Shown here: positions 17,865 to 26,297 of the stretch, one piece after another
Layout of the letters: each line of letters opens with the position of its first letter
Numbering within the stretch: position 1 is the stretch's first letter
Source: Brucella sp. 21LCYQ03
GTDB lineage: Bacteria > Pseudomonadota > Alphaproteobacteria > Rhizobiales > Rhizobiaceae
Length of the DNA: 64,000 nucleotides
Direction: 5' to 3'
Assembly (NCBI RefSeq): GCF_023554105.1
Contig: NZ_JAMJWE010000015.1
Span: 21,147-85,146, forward strand
Notes under the pieces: model-generated
Seen by the model: the letters and a program-made list of their open reading frames with translations, nothing else
Databases searched by the model: none
What the model was told of the DNA's origin: nothing
Made by a program: the position numbers and the translations under genes

Positions 17865-18353
17865 ATGATACGTGGCATCCATCACATAGCAATCCATACC
17901 AAAAATTTCGAAAGAATATGCTCCTTTTACGGAGAGGCATTTGGATTCACTCCAGTTATCGATGAATTCGCTTGGAGCAAAAGCGATTTTTTCGACAGCG
18001 TCATTGGCCTCGAAGGGACCGCTGGCCGAGTTATCATGCTCCAAGCCAATAATATGTACCTCGAGGTCTGGGAATATACATCTCCTCAAGGACGGGAAGC
18101 AGCAGCACTCAATCCAAATGACCTAGGGTACACCCACTTTTCCGTCGATACAGACAATATCGAGGACGACTACAAACGCCTGGTAGCGGCCGGCATGACT
18201 TTCCACCGAACCGTCCCTGACGAAACGGACGGGATCCGTGCCGTCTATGGGCGCGATCCGGATGGCAGGCTCATTGAGCTCCAATATGCTGCGCCAGACC
18301 ATGTGTTCTCGCTGGAAAGGCTCAAGATGCTTAGGTTAAAGGCGGATCAATGA
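17865..18353 (+). CDS. VOC family protein, lactoylglutathione lyase/methylmalonyl-CoA epimerase-like (162 aa)
   Basis: Single-domain glyoxalase-fold protein. The first metal-binding His is in IRGIHHIAIHT, a second in GYTHFSVDT and a Glu in GRLIELQY, giving the typical His/His/Glu pattern. Residues 1-60 and 85-145 form the two beta-alpha-beta modules. GAGGTGA precedes the ATG. It overlaps the following Rieske ferredoxin gene by four bases, so it belongs to the oxygenase operon. It might isomerise or cleave a product of the oxygenase; the fold does not decide this. Confidence 0.8.
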   Translation: MIRGIHHIAIHTKNFERICSFYGEAFGFTPVIDEFAWSKSDFFDSVIGLEGTAGRVIMLQANNMYLEVWEYTSPQGREAAALNPNDLGYTHFSVDTDNIEDDYKRLVAAGMTFHRTVPDETDGIRAVYGRDPDGRLIELQYAAPDHVFSLERLKMLRLKADQ

Positions 18354-18670
18354 CTGAGTTTCTCCGCGTTCTCAATGAGGCAGACCTTCCTGTAGGATCG
18401 AACAAAGCTGTTGACGCGTTTGGGACATCGGTTTTGTTGTGCCGAACCACCGAAGGCATATTCGCGGTTGCCAACGAATGCACCCACCAGAACTTTGCTT
18501 TGGAAGGTGGCCGAATTCGAGGGAACGCCATTTTCTGTCCAGAGCATGGTGTGCGCTTCGACTTACGCACAGGATGTCCGACGGGCACTCTCACAGAAAG
18601 GCCCGTACGTTGCTTCGAGGTGCGAGTGTCTGAGGGCATTATCGAGCTGGCGATTCCAGTGCCAAGCTAG
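18350..18670 (+). CDS. Rieske-type [2Fe-2S] ferredoxin (106 aa)
   Basis: Small electron carrier for the oxygenase at 16418. Ligands are C44-x-H46 (NECTHQ) and C63-x2-H66 (FCPEHG). Length and the single Rieske domain match ferredoxins of the NirD/BphF kind. The ATGA overlap with the VOC gene indicates coupled translation. It is the last gene of the operon and is followed directly by a hairpin-rich repeat that could act as a terminator. Its reductase is not adjacent. Confidence 0.92.
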   Translation: MTEFLRVLNEADLPVGSNKAVDAFGTSVLLCRTTEGIFAVANECTHQNFALEGGRIRGNAIFCPEHGVRFDLRTGCPTGTLTERPVRCFEVRVSEGIIELAIPVPS

Positions 18671-18671
18671 A

Positions 18672-18770
18672 TCGCCGTGCGTCCTTCCGGACGCATAAAA
18701 GACGGGTCTCAACTATTTTATCTGCGCATTGGCCCGAAAATCATCATTGATTTTCGGGCCAATGCTATAG
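18672..18770 (+). repeat. Double-hairpin intergenic repeat, copy A (RIME/Bru-RS-like)
   Basis: About 100 bp with two perfect inverted repeats: TGCGTCC-TTCC-GGACGCA at 18678-18695 and an 18-bp stem (GCATTGGCCCGAAAATCA, loop TCAT) at 18726-18765. A related copy lies at 22765-22866 in the same orientation. The size and two-palindrome layout recall the RIME and Bru-RS elements of Hyphomicrobiales; that naming is inference. It may also end transcription of the Rieske operon. The following 230 bases up to the insertion element show no gene. Confidence 0.75.
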
Positions 18771-18993
18771 AGCCTGATCGATGGGGGCAGCTAATCACGC
18801 GTGAGTGTGAAGGGATGTGGTGGCCTTTCACGGGCTTAAAGCAGTCTCGACCTGAAGATACGCCCTCTGCTGCCGACATCTTGAATAGGCCACGGTTCTT
18901 CGCCGACCATAGCAAGTGAGATTTTCTTTCGTGGAAGAACGCCGCAATCCAATATCAGTGCACCACCGATGCCAGACTATTGGTGTTGCGTCT

Positions 18994-19001
18994 CGTGATT
19001 A
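18994..19001 (+). repeat. Target-site duplication, left copy
   Basis: CGTGATTA directly precedes the IS66 left end and is repeated exactly at 21813-21820. Eight bases is the duplication size of the IS66 family. Confidence 0.92.
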
Positions 19002-19020
19002 GTAACCGCCCGATTGCCAC
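19002..19020 (+). repeat. IS66 left terminal inverted repeat
   Basis: GTAACCGCCCGATTGCCAC; matches the reverse complement of the right end at 16 of 19 positions and begins with the GTAA typical of IS66 ends. Confidence 0.9.
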
Positions 19021-19102
19021 CGCCTGCCAGCCATCGCCTGCCAGCCATCGCCGTAATGGACTAAGACACGTGCTTAACGACGTGTCTTAGGTGGGGATTG
19101 CA

Positions 19103-19471
19103 ATGCGCGTTGAGGTTCTTGGGCAGGAACGGCGGCGTCGTTGGCGAGACGAGGACAAGCTCGCGATTGTCACGGCGGTTGGGGAAGCTGGAGCCACGAT
19201 CACAGAGGTTGCTCATCGTCACGATGTGACGCGGCAGCAGATATACGCTTGGCGTAGCGAGCTCAAAAATAAGGGGCTGCTCTCGCTATCTGCGAATGCA
19301 TTGTTCATTCCTGTCGATATGAATGCCGTGCAGACCGATGTCCCTGAATGCAGGGAACGCGGCTCCGGGATGATCGAGCTACGATTGAGCTGCGGCCGCA
19401 CGCTTCGTTTCGAGAGTTCGGTGGACACGGGCGCCCTGACGCAGCTTATCAGGGCGGTGGAAGCAGCATGA
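19103..19471 (+). CDS. tnpA: IS66 TnpA-type accessory protein (122 aa)
   Basis: First gene of the insertion element. It contains the Tnp_1-like helix-turn-helix stretch RRRWRDEDKLAIVTAVGEAG and TEVAHRHDVTRQQIYAWRSE, typical of the DNA-binding OrfA proteins of IS66. A GTG at 19091 is in frame, but the ATG at 19103 gives the usual N-terminus. Its stop overlaps the next start as ATGA. Confidence 0.9.
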   Translation: MRVEVLGQERRRRWRDEDKLAIVTAVGEAGATITEVAHRHDVTRQQIYAWRSELKNKGLLSLSANALFIPVDMNAVQTDVPECRERGSGMIELRLSCGRTLRFESSVDTGALTQLIRAVEAA

Positions 19472-19815
19472 TCGGACCTGGGACCGGCGTTCGGGTGTAT
19501 CTTGCGTGCGGGATCACGGACATGCGCAAAGGAATAGAAGGCCTGGCTGCGCTTGCGCAAGATGTCTTGCGCCAGAAGCCGACGGGTGGGGCGGTCTTTG
19601 CATTTCGCGGTAAGCGTGGCGATCGTTTGAAGCTGCTCTATTTTGATGGCCAGGGGTTTTGCCTGTATTACAAAATCTTGCAGAAAGGGCGGTTTCCATG
19701 GCCTTCGGCGGCCGACGGGGCAGCCCGGCTGACGTCGGCCCAACTGGCGATGTTATGGGAAGGGATCGATTGGCGTCGTCCGGATTGGGGAGCGCCGCCG
19801 GCCCGCGTCAATTGA
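19468..19815 (+). CDS. tnpB: IS66 Orf2 (TnpB) protein (115 aa)
   Basis: IS66 Orf2-like protein, recognised by RVYLACGITDMRKGIEGLA, FRGKRGDRLKLLYFDGQGF and the KGRFPWP turn. It is needed for transposition together with TnpC, though its exact biochemical role is not settled. The start at 19468 overlaps the preceding gene (ATGA); longer upstream frames are shadows of tnpA. Confidence 0.95.
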   Translation: MIGPGTGVRVYLACGITDMRKGIEGLAALAQDVLRQKPTGGAVFAFRGKRGDRLKLLYFDGQGFCLYYKILQKGRFPWPSAADGAARLTSAQLAMLWEGIDWRRPDWGAPPARVN

Positions 19816-19863
19816 TTTTATCTCACTGAAACTGCTAGCTTTTATGGAAATTTCTCCTTACTT

Positions 19864-21501
19864 ATGATAGTCAGGATCATGTCAAACGCGACGTCAAATC
19901 TTCCAGATGATCCCGCCTTTCTCAAGGCGATGATTGCCGCTTTGCAGGCGGAAAACGCGAAGATGTCGGCTACGTTGCAAGCGCATGACCAGTTGATCCA
20001 AACGCTGCGGCTGCGCATCGCCAAGCTGAAGAAACAGGTCTTCGGCAAATCTTCCGAAAAGATCGAGCGTGAAATCGAGCAGTTGGAACTGGCGCTTGAG
20101 GATCTGTTGATCGCCGCCGCTGAGGGCAATACGGCGCCTATTGATGAAGCTGATGAGGCGGCGTCTGTTGTGCCCCTGGCAGATACGTCGGAAAAGATCA
20201 TGCGCCGACGCACACGCGTGTCGGACAAGGCGGTTCTTGAGCGCCGAGAACTCGATCCTGGCTCTTGCTGCCCGGAATGCGGCGGTGAACTGCGTCTTGT
20301 CGGTGAGGACGCGAGTGAAATCCCCGACATGATCGCTGCGCAGATGAAGGTCATCGAGGTCGCTCGATTGAAGAAATCCTGCCGCTGCTGCGAGAAGATG
20401 GTGCAGGTGTCGGCTCCCAGCCGTCCGATACCGGGTAGCATGGCGGGGCCGGGTCTTCTGGCCTACATCCTGGTCTCCAAGTTCGACGACCATTTGCCAT
20501 TGTATCGCTTGAACGAGATCTTCGCCCGCATGGGCGCCGACATTCCTGACAGTACGCTGGTCGATTGGTGTGGTCGCGCCATGCTGGTGCTTCAGCCTTT
20601 GATCGGGCGGATCGAAGCGGCAATCATGGACAGCGACCTCCTCCATGCCGACGACACCCCGATCCGGGTGCTGGATCGTTCGCTACGAGACAAGGGATTG
20701 GGCAAAGGCGTGAAGAAAGGCAGGATCTGGGCGTATGTCCGTGATCAAAGCCCCTGGGCGGGCGCTGCACCACCTGGTGCAATCTACTATTTTGCTCCAG
20801 ACTGGAAAGAAGAGCACGTCCACCGTCACCTGAGACAGACAAGCGGCATTCTTCAAGCGGACTGCTACAAAGGCTATGGCAAGCTCTATTCGCCTGGAGC
20901 AGATGGGACATCTCGTTTCCAAGAGGCTGCCTGCTGGGCGCATTGGCGACGTGACTTCCACGATATATGGACGTCCAACAAATCCGAAATTGCTCGCGAG
21001 GCTCTCGATCGTATCGGCGCGCTTTATGACATCGAACGAGACATCACCGGCCAGGTCGCCGAGATCCGCCTTGCCGCGCGCCTGAAGCAAAGCAAACCAA
21101 AGGTCGAAGCCTTCCGCCTCTGGGCAGAAGCGCAACTGACCCGCATCCCTGGTAAGGGCGATCTGGCGGCGGCCTTCCGATACGGTTTGAGCCGATGGTC
21201 CTCGTTCTGCCGGTTCCTGGAAGACGGCCGTGTCGCGATCGACAATAATGCCGCCGAGCGGGCATTGCGTCCGATAGGTGTTGGAAGACGCAATTGGCTC
21301 TTCGCTGGAGCCGACACGGGGGCGGAGACCTTGGCTCGAGCCATGACGATCATCGAGACGGCAAAGATGAATGGCGTCGATCCGCAGGCTTACTTGGCCG
21401 ATGTGCTCGACCGTATCCACGATCACAAGATCAATCGACTCGACGATCTGCTGCCGTGGAATTGGTCGCCGCTCGTCACAATCTCCGCCGAGGCAGCCTG
21501 A
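19864..21501 (+). CDS. tnpC: IS66 transposase TnpC (545 aa)
   Basis: DDE-type transposase of IS66. N-terminal leucine-rich coiled coil ([20 protein letters not shown]), [14 protein letters not shown], a zinc-finger-like cysteine cluster CCPECGGEL and CRCCEKMV, then the catalytic core with [20 protein letters not shown], the [10 protein letters not shown] segment and the C-terminal [21 protein letters not shown], here containing the final glutamate. Starts at 19864 or the in-frame ATG at 19879 are both possible. Intact. Confidence 0.95.
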   Translation: MIVRIMSNATSNLPDDPAFLKAMIAALQAENAKMSATLQAHDQLIQTLRLRIAKLKKQVFGKSSEKIEREIEQLELALEDLLIAAAEGNTAPIDEADEAASVVPLADTSEKIMRRRTRVSDKAVLERRELDPGSCCPECGGELRLVGEDASEIPDMIAAQMKVIEVARLKKSCRCCEKMVQVSAPSRPIPGSMAGPGLLAYILVSKFDDHLPLYRLNEIFARMGADIPDSTLVDWCGRAMLVLQPLIGRIEAAIMDSDLLHADDTPIRVLDRSLRDKGLGKGVKKGRIWAYVRDQSPWAGAAPPGAIYYFAPDWKEEHVHRHLRQTSGILQADCYKGYGKLYSPGADGTSRFQEAACWAHWRRDFHDIWTSNKSEIAREALDRIGALYDIERDITGQVAEIRLAARLKQSKPKVEAFRLWAEAQLTRIPGKGDLAAAFRYGLSRWSSFCRFLEDGRVAIDNNAAERALRPIGVGRRNWLFAGADTGAETLARAMTIIETAKMNGVDPQAYLADVLDRIHDHKINRLDDLLPWNWSPLVTISAEAA

Positions 21502-21797
21502 TGGCAACAATCACCTACGTCCGTACGATCAAATATGTTGCTGAAATTCTCGAAGAAGATCCGGAGCTGCTGCAGGCAATCGTCTCCAACGACGATAACC
21601 TGTCTTACGGTAACATCATTAGCGTCCATACCGGGGATGACGAGTCCGTCACTGCGCTCACAGACGACGGCATGGAGGAGCTGGAGCAAATGCTCTCTCA
21701 CGCTCGCCGCTCAACCGACGAGTGGAACGATTTCCTCGACAGCTTTGTCGACGACAAAGAACTCATCGCCCGCATCAAGGCGAAATCTCCGCGGTAA
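21501..21797 (+). CDS. Small acidic passenger/accessory protein of the IS66 element (98 aa)
   Basis: The ATG overlaps the tnpC stop by one base (TGATG), and the TAA stop lies inside the right inverted repeat, so the frame belongs to the element. The protein is acidic (EILEEDPELLQ, HTGDDESVTALTDDGMEELEQM). I recognise no domain. Similar short acidic frames are carried by some IS66 elements; function unknown. Confidence 0.75.
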   Translation: MATITYVRTIKYVAEILEEDPELLQAIVSNDDNLSYGNIISVHTGDDESVTALTDDGMEELEQMLSHARRSTDEWNDFLDSFVDDKELIARIKAKSPR

Positions 21798-21812
21798 CAA
21801 TCGGCCGGTTAC
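21794..21812 (-). repeat. IS66 right terminal inverted repeat
   Basis: GTAACAATCGGCCGGTTAC on the plus strand, the inverted partner of the left end. Confidence 0.9.
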
Positions 21813-21820
21813 CGTGATTA
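21813..21820 (+). repeat. Target-site duplication, right copy
   Basis: CGTGATTA, identical to 18994-19001. Confidence 0.92.
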
Positions 21821-21847
21821 TCGGGCGTGTTAGAGAGCAATATCATC

Positions 21848-22723
21848 TTAAAACAGCTTGGTGAACCTTAACAGAAAGGAAGGATTCGCTTCGAAACCGC
21901 CTTTGACTGCGAAGTCCTTATTTATCTGGCCAAGAACATGAAGTGTGGGGCTGACCCACATCGACACTGCGGCGCGCACCTGCTGACGGTCGGAATCGAA
22001 GCCATTTGACATTCCGTTCAATTTTTGCTCACCGCCCCACGAACCGCCCCAACCGGCCGAGAATGACAAAGTCGGGGTCGCCGCGTAGCTAACCCAAAGC
22101 TGCGCGGCATAAGTGGGCTTCTGTTCCAGCACACTGTGCGCATCACCGACATCCTTATTGTCCTGGAAGAAAGAAACGTCCAATGCACTTTCCACCAGCC
22201 ATTGGGATCCAAAACCGTAGGAGCCGCCAAGCTGCAGTGTATAGAAGGCCCGATTATTCCCAGGATTTAATGGATCTCCAGGTTCATATTCGCCCGTTGG
22301 AATGCCAACATAAGCCGAAATGTTCAGATGACGCCTGGCTTCCTGCTGGCTATATAGCCAGTAGGTCGCCGCGAACGTCGTATCGCCTATACCACTGGTG
22401 TCATTGAGCGCGTTCCCGGCTATACTTCCATCCCTCAGATCCAGGTAAGGAACAACGCCGGTGACCATGGCGGGCTGCCCCAGAATGTCGAAAAAATACG
22501 TCAGACGCTGCCCAACGAAAGACGACCTGAGATTACCGCCAACCTCTTCTCCATCGAAATATGTGGTCCGATTTGCAGCAGTGTAGAGCGACGTCGTCCA
22601 GGCAGCAGTTCCTGATGGGGCCGGCAAAACGTCAAACGGCTGGACGTCCAGTGCTTGAGCTGGACCAATTATTCCTCCAAACACAATTATCTGCCCTGAT
22701 AGAGCGTATATCAGCTTCATCAT
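21848..22723 (-). CDS. Outer-membrane beta-barrel of the phenol MetA-degradation type (291 aa)
   Basis: Probable outer-membrane channel for the substrate. A signal peptide (MMKLIYALSG...AQA) is followed by alternating beta-strand sequence rich in aromatic residues, for example GQRLTYFFDI, GIGDTTFAATYWLY, AYVGIPTGEY and FSAGWGGSWGGEQKLNG, and it ends in LLRFTKLF with the terminal Phe typical of barrels. GGGAGGAG precedes the two adjacent ATGs. A clear paralogue lies at 51519, alike along its length. The gene has its own minus-strand sigma-54 promoter candidate at 23061, with a double-hairpin repeat in between. Confidence 0.85.
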   Translation of the reverse strand: MMKLIYALSGQIIVFGGIIGPAQALDVQPFDVLPAPSGTAAWTTSLYTAANRTTYFDGEEVGGNLRSSFVGQRLTYFFDILGQPAMVTGVVPYLDLRDGSIAGNALNDTSGIGDTTFAATYWLYSQQEARRHLNISAYVGIPTGEYEPGDPLNPGNNRAFYTLQLGGSYGFGSQWLVESALDVSFFQDNKDVGDAHSVLEQKPTYAAQLWVSYAATPTLSFSAGWGGSWGGEQKLNGMSNGFDSDRQQVRAAVSMWVSPTLHVLGQINKDFAVKGGFEANPSFLLRFTKLF

Positions 22724-22764
22724 TCACTCCTCCCAAAGTGCTGTTGTGCTGTTATCTCTGGCGA

Positions 22765-22866
22765 GCGCGCCGTGCGTCCTTCCGGACGCACAAGGCGCGC
22801 GTCTCAACAATTTTATCTACGCATCGCGCTTGGCCAAAATCGTCACCAATTTTCGGGCCGAACTGT
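22765..22866 (+). repeat. Double-hairpin intergenic repeat, copy B (RIME/Bru-RS-like)
   Basis: Related to copy A at 18672, same orientation. The first hairpin is longer here: GCGCGCC and GTGCGTCC pair with GGACGCAC and GGCGCGC (22765-22800). The second palindrome is decayed (GGCCAAAATCG against AATTTTCGGGCC). It lies in the leader between the promoter at 23061 and the barrel gene. Confidence 0.75.
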
Positions 22867-23060
22867 AGGTGTGTTATGATCATACGGGGTTCCCATCGGG
22901 CCATTTCTGGCCTCTAGTTCTCTTTCGCCTTGTGATTTCATGAGCGGACTAACGTCTCATGCGCACTTACTCGACCGATCTTTCTAACTAACTCTGTGAT
23001 CGCGGAACGAGGCATGAGATTGGCTGCACACGTTTCGACGCTCTCGGCGAAACATGTTGC

Positions 23061-23075
23061 GCAAGTTATATGCCA
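23061..23075 (-). promoter_or_regulatory. Sigma-54 promoter candidate for the outer-membrane barrel gene
   Basis: Minus strand TGGCATATAACTTGC; correct spacing, about 340 bases upstream of the barrel start. The long leader includes the ~100-bp repeat copy B. The remainder of 22724-23233 shows no gene. Confidence 0.6.
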
Positions 23076-23168
23076 AGCTTCAGCAGCCGAGACTGATCAC
23101 GCAGATGTCCAGTCCGTTGCTATTTTTCTGATAATGGATTATCGACGCCGTCATAGGACGACCGGGAA

Positions 23169-23202
23169 GCGTGGAGGATGTTCACGTCACCTACCTCCAC
23201 GC
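23169..23202. terminator. Hairpin downstream of the ferredoxin gene
   Basis: GCGTGGAGG (23169-23177) pairs perfectly with CCTCCACGC (23194-23202) across a 16-base loop, 32 bases beyond the ferredoxin stop on the minus strand. No T-run follows, so termination is only a suggestion; it could also be a binding site upstream of the 23061 promoter. Confidence 0.35.
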
Positions 23203-23233
23203 CGTGATCAGGTCGATCTTTGCAACAGCTCCC

Positions 23234-23554
23234 TTACTGGCCGGGGACATGAACCGCCAGACCGTCCAGATCCGGTGTCACCGCGACTTGACAGCCTAAG
23301 CGGCTATTGGGAAGCCTTTCCGCAAATGTGCCGTCCAGCATGTCGTCCTCGTCCTTTGTCATCGGGGCGAGCCTGTCTATCCAAGCGAGATCAACATAAA
23401 CATGGCAGGAGGCGCATGAGAGACATCCTCCGCATTCCCCCGGGACACCACTAACGTTATTGGCTATGGCTGCCTCGCGAATCGTAGTGCCTGGCTGGAC
23501 ATGCAGCACGTGTTTTCTGCCGTCAGACTGAGTGATTGTAAGATTGAGCATCAT
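23234..23554 (-). CDS. [2Fe-2S] ferredoxin, putidaredoxin/adrenodoxin type (106 aa)
   Basis: Soluble electron carrier. Cluster ligands C41, C47, C50 and C88 in the pattern GECGGCLSCASC and LGCQ; C44 is an additional cysteine. The closest functional class serves P450 enzymes. The frame begins with a TTG at 23569, but ATG at 23554 or 23551 behind GGAAAG is the better start. It is the last gene of the ABC-importer operon, about 100 bases after the binding-protein gene. With the ferredoxin at 45754 this gives two ferredoxins of this type and only one obvious P450 in the window. Confidence 0.9.
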   Translation of the reverse strand: MMLNLTITQSDGRKHVLHVQPGTTIREAAIANNVSGVPGECGGCLSCASCHVYVDLAWIDRLAPMTKDEDDMLDGTFAERLPNSRLGCQVAVTPDLDGLAVHVPGQ

Positions 23555-23656
23555 AGACTTTCCATTCAATTAAACCGACACAGTGATTAAAACTGCCTTG
23601 ACGCACAATCTGTGCAGCTTTCTTTCCGGGTCAGAACTGCGGACGAAGGCTTCAAG

Positions 23657-24793
23657 TCAGGGAGCTGCCTCGAACTTGCCGTCCTTGACCATGACGATGC
23701 TTTGTTCGTAAATCGGAACACGTTCCGCATCCAATGACCAGGATCCTGCACCGAGCACCGTTGGCGTATCCTTCATCGCCGCAATGGCATCACGCACCTT
23801 CTCTCGCGTGGGATTGGGAAGCGACGCCTTGATTGCATAGGCAGCAAGCAATGCTTCGGTGTAGCCAACGGCAGCCCAGCTGTCAGGCGTAGCCGAGTAT
23901 CGGGCCTCGTAGTTTTTGACAAAGGCGGCAATACGCGGATCGGCGCTCTGAATGTTGAAGTCACCCCAAAAATACGTTCCGTCCACGGCCGAGCCACCGG
24001 CTTCCAGATAATCGGTTCCCAGACCGGCGGTGGTGAAAATTTTCAGGTCAGGGCGCACGCCAGCGCGTTTCAGCTGAACGACCAGGTTTGCAGCCTGTGC
24101 ACCGTAAGCCCCGATCCAGATTGCATCCGGGTTGGTGGACGCGATCTTCGTAGCGATGGCCGAAAAATTGGTGTCCGACACAAGAATGCTCTCGTTTGAG
24201 ACGATGCTCACGCCATGCTCCTTCGCATAGTCGCGAAAAATGTTGGCACCAACAACGGCATTTTCGGCGTCTCTGGTAAAGACCACAGCCAGATCCTTGA
24301 TCTGGGCTTTCTCGACAGCATATTTCGCGATGGTGGTCACTGACTTCGGCGGTGAAGTGGTGCTCTTGAAATACCACTCGCTCAATTTCAACGGTTCAAC
24401 GGTTTGCGCCGTGCCAAACATCGGGATCTTGAGATCGTTCAGCAATGGCGCAACTGCGATGGCATGAGCACTCCAGATCGAACCCAGATAGATCAGCGTA
24501 TTAGGATCGGCGGCGGCCTTATTCACCAAAGTGATCGTCTGACCGCGATCGTTCGCATCGTCTTCAACCGTTACCGAAAGCGTGTCTTCTCCAAGAAACT
24601 TCTCCGCATTCAGTTCGTCGACCGCCATGCGGATAGCATTGGCCTGCGGCACCCCAATAAATGCCAGATTACCCGTAAGGCTCTTGCCCACGGCAATATT
24701 GTAGTTGTCCGCTGCTGCTTGCGAGGCGCTGCCGATCAGCATCGTCAGCACCGCCGTGCCAAGGACTTGAGTGTACTTCTTAAAGGCTTGCAT
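23657..24793 (-). CDS. ABC importer substrate-binding protein, branched-chain amino-acid type (378 aa)
   Basis: Periplasmic binding protein of the Peripla_BP_6 family. A signal peptide (residues 1-28, ending SQAAA) precedes the mature start DNYNIAVGKSLTGNLAFIG. Two lobes are visible: residues 30-150 with NAIRMAVDELNA and DDANDRGQTITLVNKA, and 150-370 with VGYTEALLAAYAIK. LivK-type proteins in catabolic clusters often bind aromatic or alicyclic acids rather than amino acids, and the neighbours suggest this here. It follows livF by 11 bases. Confidence 0.92.
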   Translation of the reverse strand: MQAFKKYTQVLGTAVLTMLIGSASQAAADNYNIAVGKSLTGNLAFIGVPQANAIRMAVDELNAEKFLGEDTLSVTVEDDANDRGQTITLVNKAAADPNTLIYLGSIWSAHAIAVAPLLNDLKIPMFGTAQTVEPLKLSEWYFKSTTSPPKSVTTIAKYAVEKAQIKDLAVVFTRDAENAVVGANIFRDYAKEHGVSIVSNESILVSDTNFSAIATKIASTNPDAIWIGAYGAQAANLVVQLKRAGVRPDLKIFTTAGLGTDYLEAGGSAVDGTYFWGDFNIQSADPRIAAFVKNYEARYSATPDSWAAVGYTEALLAAYAIKASLPNPTREKVRDAIAAMKDTPTVLGAGSWSLDAERVPIYEQSIVMVKDGKFEAAP

Positions 24794-24804
24794 ATCTTTC
24801 CTCC

Positions 24805-25542
24805 CTACAAATGCGTGATTGAGCTTTCAGAAGATGACTTTGCGTTGCCGAGGTAGTGCTCGGCGACGCGTGGATCTGTCAGCAACTCGGCGCTTGGCCC
24901 TTCCAGGACCACCCGGCCGCGCTCCAGGATGTATGCCCGTTGCGTATAGGTGAGCGCTCTCAACGCGTTCTGCTCGACAACGAGGATCGTGAGACCTGTC
25001 TCGTTCAAACGCTTGAGGGTCTCGAAAACCTGGTCGGTGATGAGCGGCGACAATCCCAGGCTCGGCTCGTCGAGCAACAAGAGCCCGGGATTGGCGACAA
25101 GCGCGCGTCCAATCGCGAGCATTTGTTGCTGGCCACCCGAGAGATCGCCAGACCGTTGCAGGCGCTTTTCTCTCAGAATTGGAAAGAGACCATACACATC
25201 TTCGAGGCTGAGCCGCGGCAATCTTTTGCCGAGTGCAAGTGTGCCGATCTGTAGATTCTCCTCGACCGTCAGATCCACCAGAATTTGCCGTCCCTCGGGA
25301 ACGTGTTGCAGCCCCAGTTGCGATATCCGGTATGCAGGCGTTTTCGTTATGTCCGAGGCCTGGAACAGGATGGAGCCTTCCGTCGGTCGGACTAATCCCG
25401 AAATGCAGTTGAGAAGGGTGGATTTACCGGCGCCGTTTGGTCCGATGAGAGCGACAATCTCGCCAGGCAGGACTTTGAGCGAAACGCCCTTAAGGGCTTT
25501 GATGCCGTCGTATGTAGCGGCAAGTTGATTGATTTCAAGCAT
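24805..25542 (-). CDS. livF: ABC importer ATPase, LivF type (245 aa)
   Basis: ATP-binding subunit. Walker A GPNGAGKSTLLN at residues 34-45, the Q-loop region LQHVPEGRQI, signature LSGGQQQMLAIGRAL, Walker B LLLLDEPSLGLSP and the H-loop replaced by the usual VEQN of LivF. Short LivF-type C-terminus. Its start shares one base with the livG stop. Works with LivG as a heterodimer on the LivH/LivM channel. Confidence 0.95.
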   Translation of the reverse strand: MLEINQLAATYDGIKALKGVSLKVLPGEIVALIGPNGAGKSTLLNCISGLVRPTEGSILFQASDITKTPAYRISQLGLQHVPEGRQILVDLTVEENLQIGTLALGKRLPRLSLEDVYGLFPILREKRLQRSGDLSGGQQQMLAIGRALVANPGLLLLDEPSLGLSPLITDQVFETLKRLNETGLTILVVEQNALRALTYTQRAYILERGRVVLEGPSAELLTDPRVAEHYLGNAKSSSESSITHL

Positions 25543-26297
25543 TATATGGTCCCCAGATACGCTGTTCGGACCAAGGGGTCCTGCAAGACGTCATGTGGCG
25601 TCCCACTTGCGATCATTCTACCGCTGTCCAGTACATAAACCTCGCTGCAGAGGTCACTGACAAACCGCACATTATGCTCAATGAGCAGCAGTGCCATGCC
25701 GTCCGCCACGAGCTCCTGAAAGATGCGACCCATCTCAAATGCCTCGACATCGTTCATCCCGGCGACAGGTTCGTCAAGGATCAGCACGGCGGGTTGGCTG
25801 GCAACCGCCCGCATCATCTCTAGTTTTCGTTGGTGCCCATAGGCTAACCCGCCTGCAGGCAATTCGGCAAAATTCTCCATTTCGAAACGCGCCATGAGCT
25901 TGCGGGCTCGCTCGCGCAATTCACGTGTTTCGCGGCGGCTGGATGGAAATCCCACGATCTGGGCCGCAAGAGTGGAGCGCTCGTGACGGTGAAAGCCGAT
26001 CATGATGTTTTCGACGGCGGTCGCTTCGGGGAGAAGCCGGATGTTTTGAAACGTCCGGGAAATCCCCATGCCCGCGATGCGATGTGGCGGCTCTGACCCA
26101 ATGGCGATGTTGTCGAGAGCGATCGAACCGTCACTGAGAGCAAGAGTACCCGTTATGAGATTAACGATGGTCGTCTTCCCAGCTCCATTCGGACCAATAA
26201 GGCCGGTGATTGCTCCTTGGGGAACCGCCATCGAGACATCGGAAACTGCCGCAACGCCGCCAAAATGCTTGGAAACCTTTGTAAGAACGAGTGTCAT
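25542..26297 (-). CDS. livG: ABC importer ATPase, LivG type (251 aa)
   Basis: Second ATP-binding subunit. Walker A GPNGAGKTTIVNLITG, GISRTFQNIRLLPEATAVENI, which is typical of LivG, signature-like LAYGHQRKLEMMRAVAS, Walker B VLILDEPVAGMND, and the IEHNVRFV histidine switch. The signature reads AYGHQRKLE, normal for LivG. The start overlaps the livM stop by four bases (ATGA). Confidence 0.95.
   Translation of the reverse strand: MTLVLTKVSKHFGGVAAVSDVSMAVPQGAITGLIGPNGAGKTTIVNLITGTLALSDGSIALDNIAIGSEPPHRIAGMGISRTFQNIRLLPEATAVENIMIGFHRHERSTLAAQIVGFPSSRRETRELRERARKLMARFEMENFAELPAGGLAYGHQRKLEMMRAVASQPAVLILDEPVAGMNDVEAFEMGRIFQELVADGMALLLIEHNVRFVSDLCSEVYVLDSGRMIASGTPHDVLQDPLVRTAYLGTI

Larger units (their letters stand above)
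19002..21812 (+). mobile_element. Complete IS66-family insertion sequence (2811 bp)
   Basis: Bounded by imperfect terminal inverted repeats: GTAACCGCCCGATTGCCAC at 19002-19020 and its partner at 21794-21812 (16 of 19 match), flanked by a perfect 8-bp duplication CGTGATTA. It carries the three IS66 genes plus a small fourth frame, all open. The perfect duplication and intact genes suggest a recent and possibly still mobile insertion. It sits between the convergent ends of the Rieske operon and the outer-membrane barrel gene and breaks nothing recognisable. Confidence 0.95.

Noticed and set aside
18677..18919. 80-codon frame after the Rieske ferredoxin gene
   Set aside because: Runs through both hairpins of the intergenic repeat; no ribosome site and no family.
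19894..21510. Long minus-strand frames of about 250-275 codons inside the IS66 transposase
   Set aside because: Shadows of tnpC; composition effect of codon bias, no recognisable domain.
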